Below, one piece after another: positions 61,921 through 64,000 of a stretch of DNA of 64,000 bases. The stretch comes from Rallus limicola. Taxonomy: Eukaryota > Chordata > Aves > Gruiformes > Rallidae. Both the position numbers and the translations under genes were made by a program. The notes below the pieces were generated by a model. The model was not told where the DNA came from, did no database searches, and saw only the letters and a program-made list of their open reading frames with translations. Where the stretch lies: contig JAKCOZ010000005.1 in assembly GCA_022605955.1 (NCBI GenBank), forward strand, positions 3,940,001 through 4,004,000, in the 5' to 3' direction. Each line of letters begins with the position of its first letter. Position 1 is the first letter of the stretch.

Positions 61921-64000
61921 CTGAATTTAAGAAACAAACAAAAACAAAACAAAACCACCACAAATCAAGCTATGCACACCAGCCATGTGAACCAGGAAGT
62001 TACATAAACCACACTTCAGCATTGTTGACTTTTTTACATCACACAGACACACTTAGTTCCAGGAAACTAAGATGTTCTTCAAGCCGTAAGTTACTTGTGG
62101 TTAGACCTAGTTTAAAACATAGGAAAGAAAAACAAAGCAACAAAATCCCTAGAAACACACTATGGTTCAGTTGACTTATATCTCAGGATTTATCAAAGAT
62201 ATCCATATGTCCAAATTCCTATGACTTCATTAGGGCTTACAGCTTTGAAAAAAACTGAGTTGCACTTTGAACTGTATATCCCTTGTTACAGATATGCTTT
62301 CTGACACTTGTTACAGTACTTCTTACATTACCAAAGGTATACAAAGCATAAAACACACATTGCCTAATACTAGGATAGTGTGCTGCACTGTAAAACAAGT
62401 GAAGTAAAATAGGAGTAATATGCAGAAGCAACAAGCCAGAATAAAGGTAAAGGATTAAAAAGTGTTTCATAAATAGAAGTCTGAATTGCAAGCCATCTAT
62501 TACAACAAATCCACAGGTGGCAAAAATGTGATCACACCCAAAGCAAAGCAAGCAGCCTGAGCTGCAAAACCAGCTTCATTAGCTGCTAAGCTCAACTGGG
62601 ACAAGTCTTAATGTTTGCCTGGGCTGAGAACTAACAGTTCACAAAGGCATCCATAACTGTACATTTGTACCTCTGCTATTTCATCCCTAGACATCTTGGG
62701 CTAGAACTTAGTTTTTCAAGCAAGTCTAGTGCATTGCAGGGGGGTGGCTGGGGTTTTTCTTGTTTTTTAAAGGGGTGGGCATATTTCAGACCACATTTCT
62801 ATAAACTACTGTAGAAGTTAATCCAGTCCTTTAGAGATGGTGGTGGTATGACAATCTATTTATACCTTATCTTATCAATCTTTTATTTATCTGTTTTTCC
62901 ATTCTGTTAAGAACAGAATTTCAGTGCTGTGCTCACCTTGCCAAGTGATGTTTATGATAACTAACAGCAGTATTTTCCATGACTAAATGATGCAAGCTCA
63001 CTTAAAGCAAGATAGACACTCATTTAAAACAAGGTCAATGGCAACTTTCTTCTGGATTGCCAGAATCAGTTCCATGTGCTCTTTTCCCTAACTAAAATTA
63101 TTTTTTAATAAGGAGGGTGGCCTGTAGAGTAATTAAAGCTTAAGATGTTTTTTGGTTTTTTGCATTAGACAGTTATCAGAGACTCTCACGTTTTTCAGGT
63201 CTGCCCTTGGGATATGTCTCCTGCAGTCCCTGGCCAAGTGCACAGTTCGAGCCCTGGGTGGCTCCCATTTTCAGAACTGGGCCACTGTTATTTTAACAGC
63301 AGCACTTCACATTGACAGAGACACACAAACCCCAAACCTTTCCTACATTACCACTTCTGACAAAAAAAAACACCATGCAGTCAGGTGTCTGGATACATTC
63401 GCTTTCATTCATAAATGTTTTGAAGAAACTTTGAGTTCTGTTACATCTCCTTTGAAGAGGAAATCTTAGTAAGAATCACTTTAATGAGATTTAGCTCTCT
63501 CTTTTTTTTTAGCCCAAAGTTTGTTATAAAAGCAAAAGTCTTATTGTTTTCTCTTTTCTAAGGTTGGAGGCCCAAGGGGCAGAATATGGCCCCACTCACA
63601 CTTGTTTAGCTTTGCATTTTATACAACACTGAGCATTCACACAGATGTGAGAAGGAACAGGCAGTATCCACAGGTGTTTGTTCCACTCGGCTACAAACCA
63701 CCCCAGAGGAAAGGGCAACGCAAGCAATTCCCAATGCTTTGCTCATCTTTTTGCATGTAACTCAAGTCTTGTTTAAATGTGTTCTGGTGACAGGATTTAC
63801 AAAGAGGCTAAAAAATTGTCTGATAAAGATGCCTATGATGGCAGAAAGCTTTAGAAGTCTTTTAAACTATACCTCTACTTTGCATCCCTTATATTAAGGG
63901 GCAGAGCTGAAAGGTATCTTACTTACCCATTCTATTTGTAGCTAATGACCTTCATGTTACACTCTAGGACAAAAGAATGTTTTTATATTAATCACACTGA
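61921..64000. other. 5' part of TRIM66 intron (or region upstream), no exon recognised
   Basis: No RING first-half sequence (CxxC, CxH, CxxC with the required one-base phase) was seen on the minus strand. The sequence is AT-rich with short pyrimidine tracts. The open frames here lack resemblance to any family I know. Confidence 0.6.

Noticed and set aside
63240..63265. GTTCGAGCCC resembling a tRNA T-arm
   Set aside because: No matching A-box or anticodon arm upstream; likely coincidence.
1..64000. CRISPR array, prophage, bacterial operon or a wholly new multi-gene system
   Set aside because: No regularly spaced repeats, no compact gene clusters; the content is a vertebrate gene with avian repeats.

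Overview
This is a stretch of a bird nuclear genome. The evidence is an intron-rich vertebrate gene, several CR1 retrotransposon tails (the dominant avian LINE) in both orientations, two LTRs of a type familiar from avian endogenous retroviruses, and an AT-rich background broken by one CpG-rich block. No bacterial-type operon, CRISPR array or prophage is present. I cannot name the species from the sequence.

The right 37 kb is one gene on the minus strand, TRIM66 (TIF1-delta), a chromatin-reader member of the TIF1/TRIM family. I could follow 18 coding exons from 61920 down to the stop codon at 24631. All have GT-AG borders and all reading phases join without a break: 3581 coding bases, giving 1192 complete residues after a two-base partial codon. 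The order is: second half of a RING finger, B-box 1, B-box 2, coiled coil, a Gln-rich linker, a PINLS motif (CtBP-like), a PxVxL motif (HP1-binding type), PHD finger, bromodomain and a basic tail. The first part of the RING and the start codon lie beyond the right edge, or in a short exon I did not recognise. Domain borders largely coincide with exon borders.

The introns hold most of the repeats: two minus-strand solo-LTR-like elements (about 51.5-52.1 kb and 60.8-61.35 kb), CR1 pieces (50.6-51.5, 53.3-53.45, 61.56-61.70 and an old one at 32.8-33.6 kb), homopolymer G tracts, and a conspicuous imperfect inverted repeat of about 65 bp (54268-54334 against 56472-56532).

The left 24.6 kb has no recognisable coding exon. 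It has a CpG-rich block at about 14.5-14.8 kb that carries a minus-strand splice donor at 14612/14611, and a second smaller GC-rich block at 15.7-16.0 kb with two more minus-strand donor-like sites. In mammals the gene on the 3' side of TRIM66 is STK33 in the same orientation. The block is therefore best read as a candidate STK33 promoter and untranslated first exon, with 1-14.5 kb as its first intron. That is an inference from gene order and not from coding sequence. The rest of the left part is AT-rich sequence with two CR1 tails and a few simple repeats.

I found no wholly new system. The observations most worth checking are the intronic inverted repeat, the sense-oriented LTR inside TRIM66, the branch-point-like tandem repeat upstream of the bromodomain exon, the shortened middle region and altered C-terminus of this TRIM66, and the candidate STK33 promoter.
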